Shown here one piece after another: positions 33,727 to 43,075 of a DNA stretch of 64,000 bases. Source of the DNA: Achromobacter xylosoxidans. Its GTDB lineage: Bacteria; Pseudomonadota; Gammaproteobacteria; Burkholderiales; Burkholderiaceae_B. How positions within the stretch are numbered: position 1 is the first letter of the stretch; each line of letters begins with the position of its first letter. Under the pieces are notes generated by a model. It ran no database searches, had not been told where the DNA came from, and saw only the letters and a program-made list of their open reading frames with translations. Where the stretch lies: the NCBI RefSeq assembly GCF_014490035.1, contig NZ_CP061008.1, positions 2,852,001 through 2,916,000 on the forward strand. The letters are read 5' to 3'. The translations under genes and the position numbers were made by a program.

Positions 33727-34503
33727 TCACTGTTTGGCGGCTGCGCTCTGCGCCCGGAAGGCGGCTTCGCCCGCATCGGAAATCTCGACCCATTTCCTGT
33801 CGGGCGCGGCGTCCGGCACATAGCTGTCGTGCCAGTTCCACCACTTGTAGGTCGGCGTCTGCGGATAGCCCTCGGGCGAATCCTCCCAGACTTCCTGGCG
33901 CCCCAGCGGCGTGATGTCCAGGTAGTTCCAGGTGCCGCCCATCTGCTCGTCGCCGCGGTTATTGAGGAAGTAGGTGCGGAAAATGCGGCCGCCGTCGCGA
34001 TAGAACACATTGGTGCCATGCCACTCGTCCACGCCGAAGTCGGCATCGAAGCCGTCGGTCAGCGTGTACCAGGGCATTTTCCAGTCCATCTGCGCTTTCA
34101 AGCGCGCGATGTCCGCCTGCGGCGCGCGGGAAACAAAGACCAGCGTGGTGTCGCGGGCGTTCAGGTGCGCCAGATGAGCGACCTGGTCCGCCACCATGGA
34201 GCAGCCGCGGCAGGCATGTTCCGGCCAGCCGTACACGCCCGGTTCGAAAAAGGCGCGGTAGACGATCAGTTGGCGGCGGCCATCGAACAGGTCGGGCAGG
34301 GCGAGCGTGCCCGAGGGGCCCTCGAACACATAGGTCTTGGCCACTTCCGTCCAAGGCATGCGCCGGCGTTCGGCGGCCAGCGCGTCGCGGGCGCGGGTGT
34401 GGGCTTTTTCCTTGACCAGCAACTGCTGGCGGACGGTTTCCCAGTCCTGGGGCGAGACGACCGGGGGCGTGCGCATGGGGGTGCCATTGCTTGATGCAGT
34501 CAT
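33727..34503 (-). CDS. DUF899 (thioredoxin-like) family protein
   Basis: A 258-residue cytoplasmic protein of the DUF899 family, a thioredoxin-fold group of unknown reaction. Diagnostic features are the basic N-terminal helix (RQQLLVKEKAHTRARDALAA), the redox-like Cys-X2-Cys in EHACRGCSMVADQVAHL, and the aromatic-rich end (MGGTWNYLDITPLGRQE). Start ATG 34503 has a near-perfect Shine-Dalgarno (TAAGGAGGT). It is a single gene on the minus strand, 145 bases from the outer-membrane barrel gene. Confidence 0.88.
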   Translation of the reverse strand: MTASSNGTPMRTPPVVSPQDWETVRQQLLVKEKAHTRARDALAAERRRMPWTEVAKTYVFEGPSGTLALPDLFDGRRQLIVYRAFFEPGVYGWPEHACRGCSMVADQVAHLAHLNARDTTLVFVSRAPQADIARLKAQMDWKMPWYTLTDGFDADFGVDEWHGTNVFYRDGGRIFRTYFLNNRGDEQMGGTWNYLDITPLGRQEVWEDSPEGYPQTPTYKWWNWHDSYVPDAAPDRKWVEISDAGEAAFRAQSAAAKQ

Positions 34504-34648
34504 GATTTCCTACCTCCTTATCGCGGGCCGGCGCCCTGGCGCAAGGGTCTGCGCGCAGACTGGCTGCTCGGCGGCCTGGAAACAGTCTGGCATCGCCGGG
34601 CAGAGAGGGGGGAGTAACAAATCCGGCGCAATTCCGCCGGCGGCCGGC

Positions 34649-35620
34649 TCAGAAACTTACCGCCAGGCCCACCGAGAAGCCCGACACGTTGTTGCCGAAC
34701 ACATAGCGGCCCACCAGCCGGGTGCGGGTGATGATCATGTTGTAGGCGCTGGAGTCCAGCTCAAGGCCGGCGCCCACCGAGGTCAGCCGGTCGAAGCCCA
34801 GGATGCCGCGCTGGTCGCCAAGGAACTCCGAGTGCGTCAGTTCCAGCACGTAGCGCAGCGGCCGTTGCAGCATGACGAATCCCGTGGGGGCGCGGTAGCG
34901 CGCCCACAGATTGGCCGATTGCGCCGTGGCATGGCCTTGCACGGCCGCGGAGCTGTCGAAGCTCTGCAGGCGCAGGTCCGAATAGCGCAGCTCCACGTCG
35001 ACCTCGTAGCCGGGTCGGTAGTGCTCGTAATCCAACATGAGCGAGCCGCCCAGGCCGTAGGCGTTGAGCGAACCCTTGTCCAGGAAATCGATGTCCTTGC
35101 CAGTCTGGCGTCCCACATACCAGCTGGCCGCGCGCAGGTCGCTGGTGACATTGCCCAGCGCGAAATTGAAGATGGGGCGCAGTTTCAGTTCGTCCGTGAG
35201 CTTGAAGTCCCAGCCGATGCCGCCCGTGGCGGATACGCTGTTCCACTTGGTGGGGACGGTGCGAGACTCCGCCCCTTGCGTGGCGACGAAAGTCGGATCG
35301 TAGCGGCTCCAGGCCAGCACGCCTTCAAGGTAGATGGGCACGGATTTGGAAATGGTGTCGCCGCCGCCCAGCTGCGACATGGAGAATTCGCTGGACCCGG
35401 AGACCGATCCAGTGCCGGCGCCGATGTTCAGGGCGCTGGTCGTGATGTCGGGCACGATGGAGAACGACATGATGGCCAGCACGCCGTTGGCGCGCTTTTG
35501 CAGATCGTCCTTGCTCAGGCGCAAGCCTTGCTGCGCCAGGGCGGGAGCAGCCGCTGCGCAGGCCAGCAGGGCAAGCAGCCAGCCCATATGTCGTTTCGCC
35601 ATGCTCAGGGGCAGGGGCAT
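34649..35620 (-). CDS. Solitary outer-membrane beta-barrel protein (autotransporter-barrel-like)
   Basis: A 323-residue exported protein with a signal peptide (MGWLLALLACAAAAPALA core, cleaving before QQG). The remainder is alternating hydrophobic strands ending in the outer-membrane signature GLAVSF with terminal phenylalanine. Strand-like segments such as LRPIFNFALGNVT, YEVDVELRYSDLRL and LRYVLELTHSEF and the lack of any passenger fit a stand-alone 12-strand autotransporter-type barrel. The start could be one of three close Met codons (1, 7 or 12). Its role (pore, assembly or secretion partner) is unknown. Confidence 0.72.
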   Translation of the reverse strand: MPLPLSMAKRHMGWLLALLACAAAAPALAQQGLRLSKDDLQKRANGVLAIMSFSIVPDITTSALNIGAGTGSVSGSSEFSMSQLGGGDTISKSVPIYLEGVLAWSRYDPTFVATQGAESRTVPTKWNSVSATGGIGWDFKLTDELKLRPIFNFALGNVTSDLRAASWYVGRQTGKDIDFLDKGSLNAYGLGGSLMLDYEHYRPGYEVDVELRYSDLRLQSFDSSAAVQGHATAQSANLWARYRAPTGFVMLQRPLRYVLELTHSEFLGDQRGILGFDRLTSVGAGLELDSSAYNMIITRTRLVGRYVFGNNVSGFSVGLAVSF

Positions 35621-35680
35621 GTCATCTCCGGAACGAATGCGTGTCCAATGGCGGCAGCCAGCCTTGGGGCGTCAGGCAAT

Positions 35681-36463
35681 CTACGGGGCCGCGGCAGGCG
35701 GGTCAACCATGGATTGGCGCTGGGCTGCCAGCAGAGCGTCGCTCTGGTCGATGCGGATGGTTCCTATCCGCGGAAATTCGAAATCCACGATGATGTAGAT
35801 CGCCGCCGTCATGACCACCGCATAGACCAGCTGGTGCAGCATGCTGTCGCGCTGGGCGACCGCCAGTTTGGATCCGATGAGGCAGGCGCACACCAGCGCC
35901 AGAAACACCAGGAACGCGTAGGTGGCGACGGGGGGATGGACCTTTTGCGCCACGGTCTGGGCGGTGGACACGTCGAACATGTCATTGACCGCGCCGATGT
36001 ACGACGCCGCGAAGGGCGGCACGGTATTGCGGGCGGCGCTCATCGACGTGGTCCAGATTTCTTTCTGCAGCGCGCCTACCCGGCCTGCGATCGCTTCGCG
36101 CTGGCCCAGGTCGGAAACGTGGCTGTAGTATTCGATGCGCCCGTCCACGTAGCGCCGGAACTGCTCGCGCAGCTTGGGCTGGTCCGCGGCATTGAGCATG
36201 TCGATCCGCAGCCAGGCCGTGCCGATGGCGTTGACCTCGAGCACCAGGAGGTTGCGGCGCTCGGCCATGCGCTGTGCCGCGCCCGAGAACGTGAAAGCCA
36301 CCAGCAGGCCCAGCAGCGCGAACACGGACGCCTCGATGGCGGCGGCGCCGGCGCCGCTCTTGTCGTCGGCGCGATGGCCCAGGCGCTTGCCGATGCGCAT
36401 CGCAAGCAGCAGCAGCGCGAAGAACAGGACCGCCAGACCCGCCAGCAGAAGGGAATAGTTCAT
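35681..36463 (-). CDS. DUF4239 (bestrophin-like) membrane protein
   Basis: A 260-residue membrane protein with helices near residues 3-22, 45-62, 185-203 and 208-228. The family signature is ASVFALLGLLVAFTFSGAAQ followed by the conserved acidic/Arg block RRNLLVLEVNAIGTAWLRID. DUF4239 proteins resemble bestrophin channels in sequence, but no transport activity is established. It ends 60 bases before the barrel gene and starts 15 bases after the diguanylate cyclase stop, so all three may form one minus-strand transcript. Confidence 0.78.
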   Translation of the reverse strand: MNYSLLLAGLAVLFFALLLLAMRIGKRLGHRADDKSGAGAAAIEASVFALLGLLVAFTFSGAAQRMAERRNLLVLEVNAIGTAWLRIDMLNAADQPKLREQFRRYVDGRIEYYSHVSDLGQREAIAGRVGALQKEIWTTSMSAARNTVPPFAASYIGAVNDMFDVSTAQTVAQKVHPPVATYAFLVFLALVCACLIGSKLAVAQRDSMLHQLVYAVVMTAAIYIIVDFEFPRIGTIRIDQSDALLAAQRQSMVDPPAAAP

Positions 36464-36478
36464 CAGGTCACCACGCGT

Positions 36479-38080
36479 TCAATTGCGGTTGGTCGGGTAC
36501 GGCGGCACAGCCTGGGCCTGGTCGCGCCACAGCGTGACGCGGTTGCGCCCCGCCTGCTTGGACGCGTACAGGGCCTCGTCAGCCCGCCGTATGACTTCGG
36601 AAGCGGACTCGCCGTCTTGCGGCCAGAGCGCGACGCCGATGGATATCGTCACGCGGCCCACGCTGTCCGGCATGAGACGGCGGGCCACGGCCGTGCGCAG
36701 GCGTTCGGCAACCTCGCAAGCCTTTTCAGCCGAACCGGTGGGCAACAGGGCGATGAATTCTTCTCCCCCCACCCTGAAGGCGCGGTCCTGGTCGCGCAGG
36801 CCGGCGCGGATCACCTCGGTCAGCGCGATCAGCACTTTGTCGCCCGTCATGTGGCCGAAGCTGTCGTTGATGCGCTTGAAGTGGTCCAGATCCATGGCGA
36901 TGACCGCCACGGATGCGCCGTCTGCCGCGTAGGCGTTCAGCACCTCGGTCATGGCCCGGCGGTTCAGCAGACCGGTCATCGGATCCGTCAGCGCCTGGGT
37001 GTTCAGGCGTCCCACTTCGTCCTGATGCTGGTCCAGCGTCGATCGGACGGCCTCGCGCAACGTGTCGGCCTCGGCGTACCACGCGTTGAGCCGCGCGAGG
37101 TCCACGTCGCCCGACTTGCCTGCGGTCATGGCGCGCGTCAGGCGCGACAGCGGCGATGCGATGGCATAGGCCAGGCCGCACACCAGCAATAGCGTGAGCG
37201 CGATGGCCGGGATGGCGGAGCGCAGCGCATCCCCCAGCAATTCGCGCAGCGGCGACAGTACCTGATCCAGCGTACGCTGCGCCACCACCGCCCAATTGCC
37301 CTTGGGCAAGGGCGCGTAGCCGGTCAATACGGCGCCGCCGTCCGCCTTCGGATGCAGGGCGGCGCCGACGTTCCGGGCCGATTCGATGCTGGCCAGATCG
37401 AGCGTGTCGGGCGCGGCGTGCCGGCGGTACAGCACGTCGCCGTTGCTGCCGACCAGGAACACCGACATGCCGGCGATTTCGTCCCGGTCGCCGATGATCC
37501 GGTCCATGCCGCTGCCGGCATCCAGCGTGATGGCAATGGCCAGATAGGCCTGGGGCGCGCCGGCCGCGTCTTCCACGGGTTCGGCCACGGTAAGCACCGC
37601 GGCCTGCGCCCCGGGTATCTCCGTCACCCAGGCGCCCGAGCCTGGGGCGCTCACGCCCAGATCGGCAAGGCGGAGGATCTTTGCATCCGCAAGCTGGCCC
37701 GTAGGCGAGCGGGCAACGATACGGCCTTCGGCGTCGGCCAGCATGACCGCGTGCAGCGAGTCGACCTGGCCGGCCAGGCGCTGCAATTCGTTCTGCAGCG
37801 CTTGCGGTTTTCCCATGGAGGCAGCGAGTTGGCCGGCGGCATTGCGGGCCTGGCGATGCAAGGCGGCAATGTAGACGTCGATGACCTCGGCCAGCTTCTC
37901 GGCGCGCGCGTGGTTGGCGGCCAGCGCATTCTTGATGATCTGCGCCTTCTGTACCTGGTAGCTGGAGTACATGGCGTTGGAAAAACCGACGGCGACGCTC
38001 AGCACGGCCAGGACGACCAGCACTGCAAGCAGGCCGATTTTGCGCTTGCGCAGGCCTGCGTGGCTAGACCGAGGGCTCAT
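36479..38080 (-). CDS. Membrane diguanylate cyclase with Cache sensor
   Basis: A 533-residue enzyme making cyclic di-GMP from two GTP. A first helix (residues 14-34), periplasmic dCache-type sensor (35-285), second helix (about 290-315), HAMP-like linker and GGDEF domain (about 360-520) are present. The active site is VGGEEFIALLP, and an RxxD inhibition site (RDQD) lies five residues before it, so product inhibition is expected. The start ATG 38080 follows GGAG; 19 upstream codons are rejected. It neighbours the DUF4239 gene. Confidence 0.92.
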   Translation of the reverse strand: MSPRSSHAGLRKRKIGLLAVLVVLAVLSVAVGFSNAMYSSYQVQKAQIIKNALAANHARAEKLAEVIDVYIAALHRQARNAAGQLAASMGKPQALQNELQRLAGQVDSLHAVMLADAEGRIVARSPTGQLADAKILRLADLGVSAPGSGAWVTEIPGAQAAVLTVAEPVEDAAGAPQAYLAIAITLDAGSGMDRIIGDRDEIAGMSVFLVGSNGDVLYRRHAAPDTLDLASIESARNVGAALHPKADGGAVLTGYAPLPKGNWAVVAQRTLDQVLSPLRELLGDALRSAIPAIALTLLLVCGLAYAIASPLSRLTRAMTAGKSGDVDLARLNAWYAEADTLREAVRSTLDQHQDEVGRLNTQALTDPMTGLLNRRAMTEVLNAYAADGASVAVIAMDLDHFKRINDSFGHMTGDKVLIALTEVIRAGLRDQDRAFRVGGEEFIALLPTGSAEKACEVAERLRTAVARRLMPDSVGRVTISIGVALWPQDGESASEVIRRADEALYASKQAGRNRVTLWRDQAQAVPPYPTNRN

Positions 38081-38236
38081 CGAGACTCCGTGCAATATTC
38101 CATGCGTGTTGGTGTATCGACTGCGTTTAGTCTGCAAAGATAAATGGGCTGGGGGCGGGCCGCAAGAGCTGACGCCGGGAATGGCGATCCGCCGTTGATT
38201 TACCGGAGAAAAATGTGAGTTGCCGCCAACACGGAC

Positions 38237-38255
38237 GGCCTGATGCCATCAGGCC
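38237..38255 (-). terminator. Hairpin downstream of a DUF1254 gene
   Basis: Eight-bp arms GGCCTGAT (38237-38244) and ATCAGGCC (38248-38255) with a 3-base loop lie 41 bases after the stop at 38296. No T run follows on the minus strand. Nothing else gene-like is seen in the gap 38081-38295. Confidence 0.45.
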
Positions 38256-38295
38256 TGGGAATTCGTGTTACGTCGATGCCGGCGCGCCCTTATGC

Positions 38296-39783
38296 CTATT
38301 TCACCTTGATGATGTCGTCCGGCTTCCAGGTCTGGTCGTAGAACGCATCTTCCGCGCCGTACAGCCGCAGCGCGACCAGGAAGTCGCGCCCCGGGATGGT
38401 CTGAATGAAGGCGGCGTCCGCCGTGCCTTCGGGCTTGTCCGGCCCGAACCAGATTTCCACGGAACCGTCCGCCTGCTTGGGGATGTCGTAATAGCCGTTG
38501 GTGGAGGGCATCAGCTGCCTGGTTTCCGGCATGGTGCCGTCAGTCACGTTATAGGCCGTGACCGCCCAGAACAAGGCCGCCGGCGCGTTGGGCGGCAGCC
38601 GCAGCTTGTAGGTGTTGGATCCATGCAGGAAATTCCCGGCGGCATCCCGGGCGGTGTAGGGGTATTTCGAACCCGCGCCCGTGGTGCGCATGACCATCGC
38701 GGGGGCGGACGAATAGGCATACTGGAAGAAGCCGGCGCGCTGGTTCACGTCCAGATAGCTTTCCTGCATCCATTCGGCCGTGCCGCCCGCCCAGGCCCGT
38801 TCCCATTGACGGTCCTTATAGTAGAGGTTGCGTCCATCCTCCCGCCCCAACTGGCGCAGCGCCAATATCATCCTAGGCGCGGTCTCCACGGCTTTCTGCA
38901 GCATGTCCTGCTGCCGTTGGGTCGGCTCGAAGGGTTGACCCTTGACGATGCCGATGGACGCCAGCACGCCCCGCAGTTCGGGATCGATGGCGGACACGGG
39001 CTCGTAGTCGACGAAGTCCTTGAGCTTCTGCCAGAACTGACGGTCCACCGGATACATCATGTCCACGCGCTTGCCGCTGGCATCCGGAAACTCCATGGGC
39101 TTGATGTTTTTTTCCTCTGCCCAGAGCGGATAGACGCGAGTGGTTTCCGCCGCCTTGACGGCGGGGGCGGGGTCGGGTTTGCCGTCGCCCTTCGCCATGA
39201 CCGTGCGGAAGAACAGGAACACGTTGTAGGTCGGCGATTTGAAGGCGAAGTAGCTGCTGGGAATGTGGCCGTCATAGTCCGGCGGCAACAGCAGATACAG
39301 GCCGCCGCGTGCGCGGTCAGGGCCGATGGCGCCCACGTCGGTAATGGTGCGTTGGAAGAAGTCGGTGAACATGCCGATGACGTTGGGGGGCGCCTTGACC
39401 ACCAGCGGGCCGGTCTTCTTCAGGTCCAGGTAGCTCATGGAATAGATGACGTCGGCGTTGGGCGTGGGCACCATGGTCTTGGCGTCCATGCGCTCCTTCC
39501 AGATCGGCAGCACGTTGTAGCCGGCTCCGAACGCCTTCTCGGAGCCATCGCGCATGCCGATGACGTTGAGCGCCGGCAGCATCGTCATGTAGGCGTGAAT
39601 GGCGCGTTGGTAGTAGAGCTCGTCGCGCAGGCCTTCGGCCTCCTTTTGGTCGAGCCAGTTGCCATTGTTGATTTGCCTGACGAGCGGCGAGATGGCTGCT
39701 TGTTCCTGGGCTGCGCTGGTTCCAGCGCAAAAGGCGGCAAGCAACGCGGCCGCCAACAGCTTGAATCGGGGTTGGGCGCGCAT
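38296..39783 (-). CDS. Exported DUF1254/DUF1214 protein (copy B)
   Basis: A 495-residue periplasmic protein with a signal peptide (MRAQPRFKLLAAALLAAF, cleaving after SAA). The N-terminal DUF1254 domain (about residues 60-200; TMVPTPNADVIYSMSYLDLK) and the C-terminal DUF1214 domain (about 370-480; FWAVTAYNVTDG, YDIPKQADGSVEIWFGP) are typical. The start ATG 39783 follows AGGAG; the 32-codon upstream extension is not used. No function is established for this family, which is often found as duplicates. It lies 92 bases downstream of a second such gene, with a 10-bp hairpin between them. Confidence 0.87.
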   Translation of the reverse strand: MRAQPRFKLLAAALLAAFCAGTSAAQEQAAISPLVRQINNGNWLDQKEAEGLRDELYYQRAIHAYMTMLPALNVIGMRDGSEKAFGAGYNVLPIWKERMDAKTMVPTPNADVIYSMSYLDLKKTGPLVVKAPPNVIGMFTDFFQRTITDVGAIGPDRARGGLYLLLPPDYDGHIPSSYFAFKSPTYNVFLFFRTVMAKGDGKPDPAPAVKAAETTRVYPLWAEEKNIKPMEFPDASGKRVDMMYPVDRQFWQKLKDFVDYEPVSAIDPELRGVLASIGIVKGQPFEPTQRQQDMLQKAVETAPRMILALRQLGREDGRNLYYKDRQWERAWAGGTAEWMQESYLDVNQRAGFFQYAYSSAPAMVMRTTGAGSKYPYTARDAAGNFLHGSNTYKLRLPPNAPAALFWAVTAYNVTDGTMPETRQLMPSTNGYYDIPKQADGSVEIWFGPDKPEGTADAAFIQTIPGRDFLVALRLYGAEDAFYDQTWKPDDIIKVK

Positions 39784-39847
39784 GAATGAACTCCTGGTGA
39801 GGGTGCGGGAACGCTCCCGCGCACGACATGACGAGGTGGAAGAGGGG

Positions 39848-39870
39848 CGGACCGGCGCTGCGCCGGTCCG
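39848..39870 (-). terminator. Strong hairpin between the two DUF1254 genes
   Basis: Perfect 10-bp arms CGGACCGGCG (39848-39857) and CGCCGGTCCG (39861-39870) enclose a 3-base loop, directly after the upstream gene's stop (39876). There is no T run. It could be a partial terminator or 3' mRNA stabiliser that uncouples expression of the two paralogues. Confidence 0.5.
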
Positions 39871-39875
39871 GGCCG

Positions 39876-41342
39876 TCAATCCATCTTCTTGATTTGCGGC
39901 GGCTTCCAGCTGCCGTCGAGTATGGCCTGCTGGCCCCAGTACGCGCGTATGTAGAGCGAGATGGGCTCTTTGGGCGAGGGCAGCCAGTTGGCCTCCTTGT
40001 CCTTGCCAGGAGAGGTCGGTCCCACATAGAGAGTCAAGGAACCATCCGCATTGCGGGCGAGGTCCTTGTTCTTGGTACCGAGCGAATAGCGCTTGAGTTC
40101 GTTCGGGCTGAAGAGATGCAGCTTGTTGTAGAGCGTCAGGGACCAGAAGCCCTTGACGGGCGGCAGCTGGCCCTTGGGGAAAGTGATTTCGTAGCGTTGG
40201 CTGCCATCGAGCTGCGCGCCGGCCGCGTCGAAGTCCGTATAGAAATACTGGGTTTCGCTAGGCCGGTTGTCGAACATGTTCGACTTGGAGGTGCCGGTCC
40301 GGTTGAAATAGTCCAGACCCGTCTGGGCATTGTTGACGGACCGGTTCCAGTTGTTGCCGGCAGGGCGCCCATTGTGCTTCCACTGGAAGAAGGGCGCTAT
40401 GACTTGCTCTTCGGTTTCCTTGGCGGTCTGGAGCAGCGCCTCCTTGATTGCCGGATCGCGCGCCGCCGCGGCCAGCACGGAACGGAACTGGGCATACATG
40501 GCCTCCTCGCCTGGCAGCGGCGGGACTGTGTCCAGCACCTTGCCTAACTGGTCGAAGAATGTCTCGGGGATTACCCAGCGCGTTTCTCCTGAGCTGGCGC
40601 TCTCGGCCTGAGGGTTCGGGATATCGGGTGTGTTCTTCCAGTTTATGGTCTTCATCTTCCCGTCGAAATCCTTCAGCGGATAGAACACGACCTGGTTTAT
40701 CTTGTCCTGTATGGCTTTGCGATCCTGTGCCGTGTCATCCATGAAAATACGCGGGATGGCATTGGCCAGCGCGGTTGGACTGCGGATGACACCCTGTACG
40801 CCTGCGGGCCGTTTGCCCTTCCAGTTGGGGCCGACCAGCAGATAGAAGCCCGGCTTGCTCTTGTAAGGCTTGCCCAGTTCGCCGAACTGGTTGGTGCGCT
40901 GGTCGTAGAGCGCGTAAACCCAGAAGCGATCGCCGAAGTCGGGAACCTGGGCGATCACGGGTTCCTCGTCCAGCGAGAAGAAGCCCAGGCCGTACACCAC
41001 GTCCTGATTGGGGCAGGTGACGAAAGTCTCTTGCGGGGCGATGTAATCGTGCAACATGCCGGCCTGGCCGCGTGGTGCCACAGGAAGAATGCCGCCCAGC
41101 AGGCCGGGGCGGGGCGCCTTGGTGATCCGATCGCTGCGGTTTTGCATGTTCACCATGGGCCAGCCCCAGATGTAGGCATAGCGGCCTATCGCCTTCGCGT
41201 ACTCCGGGTGCATGGCGATGTCAGGCGCCGGCAGGGCCAGCGCGGCTTTGCCGGCTGGCGCCTGCGGCGCACCGACGGCGGGCGGGGCGCCCGTCGCAAG
41301 ATTCAGGCAAAGAAACGAGAGAATTGCGACACCATGCTTCAT
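39876..41342 (-). CDS. Exported DUF1254/DUF1214 protein (copy A)
   Basis: A 488-residue periplasmic protein distantly related to the next gene downstream. It has a signal peptide (MKHGVAILSFLCLNLATGA), a DUF1254 domain (about residues 50-180; YAYIWGWPMVNMQNR; CPNQDVVYGLGFFSLDEEP) and a DUF1214 domain (about 360-475; FWSLTLYNKLHLF; LTLYVGPTSPG). Start ATG 41342 has AGGAG; 68 upstream codons in the open frame are rejected. It faces an AraC regulator gene across about 120 bases, which probably controls it. Confidence 0.87.
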   Translation of the reverse strand: MKHGVAILSFLCLNLATGAPPAVGAPQAPAGKAALALPAPDIAMHPEYAKAIGRYAYIWGWPMVNMQNRSDRITKAPRPGLLGGILPVAPRGQAGMLHDYIAPQETFVTCPNQDVVYGLGFFSLDEEPVIAQVPDFGDRFWVYALYDQRTNQFGELGKPYKSKPGFYLLVGPNWKGKRPAGVQGVIRSPTALANAIPRIFMDDTAQDRKAIQDKINQVVFYPLKDFDGKMKTINWKNTPDIPNPQAESASSGETRWVIPETFFDQLGKVLDTVPPLPGEEAMYAQFRSVLAAAARDPAIKEALLQTAKETEEQVIAPFFQWKHNGRPAGNNWNRSVNNAQTGLDYFNRTGTSKSNMFDNRPSETQYFYTDFDAAGAQLDGSQRYEITFPKGQLPPVKGFWSLTLYNKLHLFSPNELKRYSLGTKNKDLARNADGSLTLYVGPTSPGKDKEANWLPSPKEPISLYIRAYWGQQAILDGSWKPPQIKKMD

Positions 41343-41461
41343 TCTGCGCTCCTGTCGGGGACTGCCAGACTGCTTGCGGGAGACGCCATTTTCACTAGTG
41401 ACTCGATTACAAGTCCATGCTAATTTCGGCAATAACTCGTCAGAAAGTTGCGAGGGTCTCG

Positions 41462-42400
41462 ATGGAGCTGTTCCAGTTCGGATCGTTCGGAGAGTACGAA
41501 GCCGCGGTGGTTGACGTAGACCTGAAAGTGCGTCTGCTCGGGCCACAAGACGGAGGCTGGCGATTGGGGCACGCGGACGTTGGCGGGATCACTGTCCAAC
41601 GCGGAATTGAAGCCGTGCCGAATCTGTGTGAAGCCGCGGTGGCGGCCACGCATTTCATGTTTCTGATATCCGATGCCGGATCGGCTTCGGCCTGGCTGAA
41701 CGGCGTCGCATTGGGGCCGGACAAGCTTGCCGTCCTTGCGCCTGGCCGAGGCTTCGTCTTTCGCGCCGACGGTCCGAATAGCTGGGTGACCATCGCGATT
41801 CCTCTGTCGTCGCCCTTGTTGCAGGCCGATGACGAAGTCGGCGGGATCTTGCGCTACTGGTCCCGTACCACCAGTGTATTGACCGCCAGTCCTGCGCACA
41901 TCGCGGCCTTGCAGCAGGCCGCTCTTTGTGCGGCGGACTCGAGAATGCCTGGCGAAGCCGGCCGCGTGCTGATCGAAAATGCGATCGCAACCATGGTCTT
42001 TTCCCGCCGTCCGCGGCCGGCGCCTGGTGGAAGACCAGGGGTTTCCTTGCACGAATTGTGCAACGCGACCTTGACGCTTTTCCGGGCGATGGACGGCGAT
42101 GGACGGAAGAGCGCCGGCTACGATGGGCTGAGCGTGGGCGATCGATCATTGAGGACGTTCTTTCGTCATTGCTTTGGCTTGAGTCCGACGCAGTATCTGC
42201 ACTTGCGGCAGTTGCATGCGGTTCACGCCGCCTTGGCCAGCGCTGTGGCGGGCGAATGGTCCATTGCGGAAATTTTCGAACGTCAAGGCTATCCCTATTC
42301 CAACTACGCGCTGACTCGCTATCGAGCGCTTTTCGGAGAAACGCCGTCGGCGACGCGCCGACGTTTCTTCAATGCGGCTAGCCAGCTTGGCGTTTCATAG
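41462..42400 (+). CDS. AraC-family transcriptional regulator
   Basis: A 312-residue regulator. The N-terminal ~190 residues form a ligand- or signal-sensing domain of the AraC-binding-domain-like type; the C-terminal AraC double helix-turn-helix is at about 215-305 (LSVGDRSLRTFFRHCFGLSP; SIAEIFERQGYPYSNYALTR). ATG 41462 is preferred because GAGGG (41452-41456) is properly spaced; an ATG at 41417 would add 15 residues. It is divergent from the DUF1254 pair, its likely target. Confidence 0.85.
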   Translation: MELFQFGSFGEYEAAVVDVDLKVRLLGPQDGGWRLGHADVGGITVQRGIEAVPNLCEAAVAATHFMFLISDAGSASAWLNGVALGPDKLAVLAPGRGFVFRADGPNSWVTIAIPLSSPLLQADDEVGGILRYWSRTTSVLTASPAHIAALQQAALCAADSRMPGEAGRVLIENAIATMVFSRRPRPAPGGRPGVSLHELCNATLTLFRAMDGDGRKSAGYDGLSVGDRSLRTFFRHCFGLSPTQYLHLRQLHAVHAALASAVAGEWSIAEIFERQGYPYSNYALTRYRALFGETPSATRRRFFNAASQLGVS

Positions 42401-42456
42401 CGCCAGCGCATCGGGCCGGCACGTCGGCGCGCCTGTCACTGAAGAGGAGTACGAGC

Positions 42457-42936
42457 ATGCCCAGCAAAAACACGATTTGCCTCTGGTACGACCGCGACGC
42501 CCTGGAAGCCGCGCAGTTCTATGCCCGGACCTTTCCCGACAGCGCCGTCAGCAAGGTGCTGCGCGCGCCGGGGGATTATCCTTCCGGCAAGCAGGGCGAC
42601 GTGCTGACGGTGGAGTTCACCGTGGCAGGCATCCCCTGCGTGGGCCTGAACGGCGGCCCGGCCTTCAAGCACAGCGAGGCCTTTTCCTTCCAGATATCCA
42701 CCGAGGACCAGGCCGAGACCGACCGCCTGTGGAATGCCATCGTCGGCAATGGCGGCCAGGAAAGCGAATGCGGCTGGTGCCGGGACAAGTGGGGCCTGTC
42801 CTGGCAGATCACGCCGCGCGTGCTGATCGAAGCGATCTCGGACCCCGACCCTGCCATCGCCAAGCGCGCGTTCGACGCGATGATGACCATGGGCAAGATC
42901 GACATCGCGGCCATCGAGGCCGCGCGGCGGGGGTAG
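42457..42936 (+). CDS. PhnB-like VOC-fold protein
   Basis: A 159-residue protein of the PhnB / 3-demethylubiquinone-methyltransferase-like VOC group. Signatures are ICLWYDRDALEAAQFYARTF, FPDSAVSKV, VAGIPCVGLNGGPAFKHSEA and CGWCRDKWGLSWQITPRVL. Despite the old methyltransferase name, no SAM motif is present and the activity is unknown. The start ATG 42457 follows AAGAGGAG. It is 56 bases after the AraC gene and could be co-transcribed with it. Confidence 0.88.
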   Translation: MPSKNTICLWYDRDALEAAQFYARTFPDSAVSKVLRAPGDYPSGKQGDVLTVEFTVAGIPCVGLNGGPAFKHSEAFSFQISTEDQAETDRLWNAIVGNGGQESECGWCRDKWGLSWQITPRVLIEAISDPDPAIAKRAFDAMMTMGKIDIAAIEAARRG

Positions 42937-43075
42937 GGGGAGGATTCCTCCTTTTGGCTGATTCCGGCGGGAACCGCGCGATCTATCATGGAAGCGCCGC
43001 GCCGGGGCAGCCATCCGCATGGTTCGTCCCGAGGGTGGCAAGTGCTTGCGCTATCTTGCTCGGGGAGCTTTTGCC

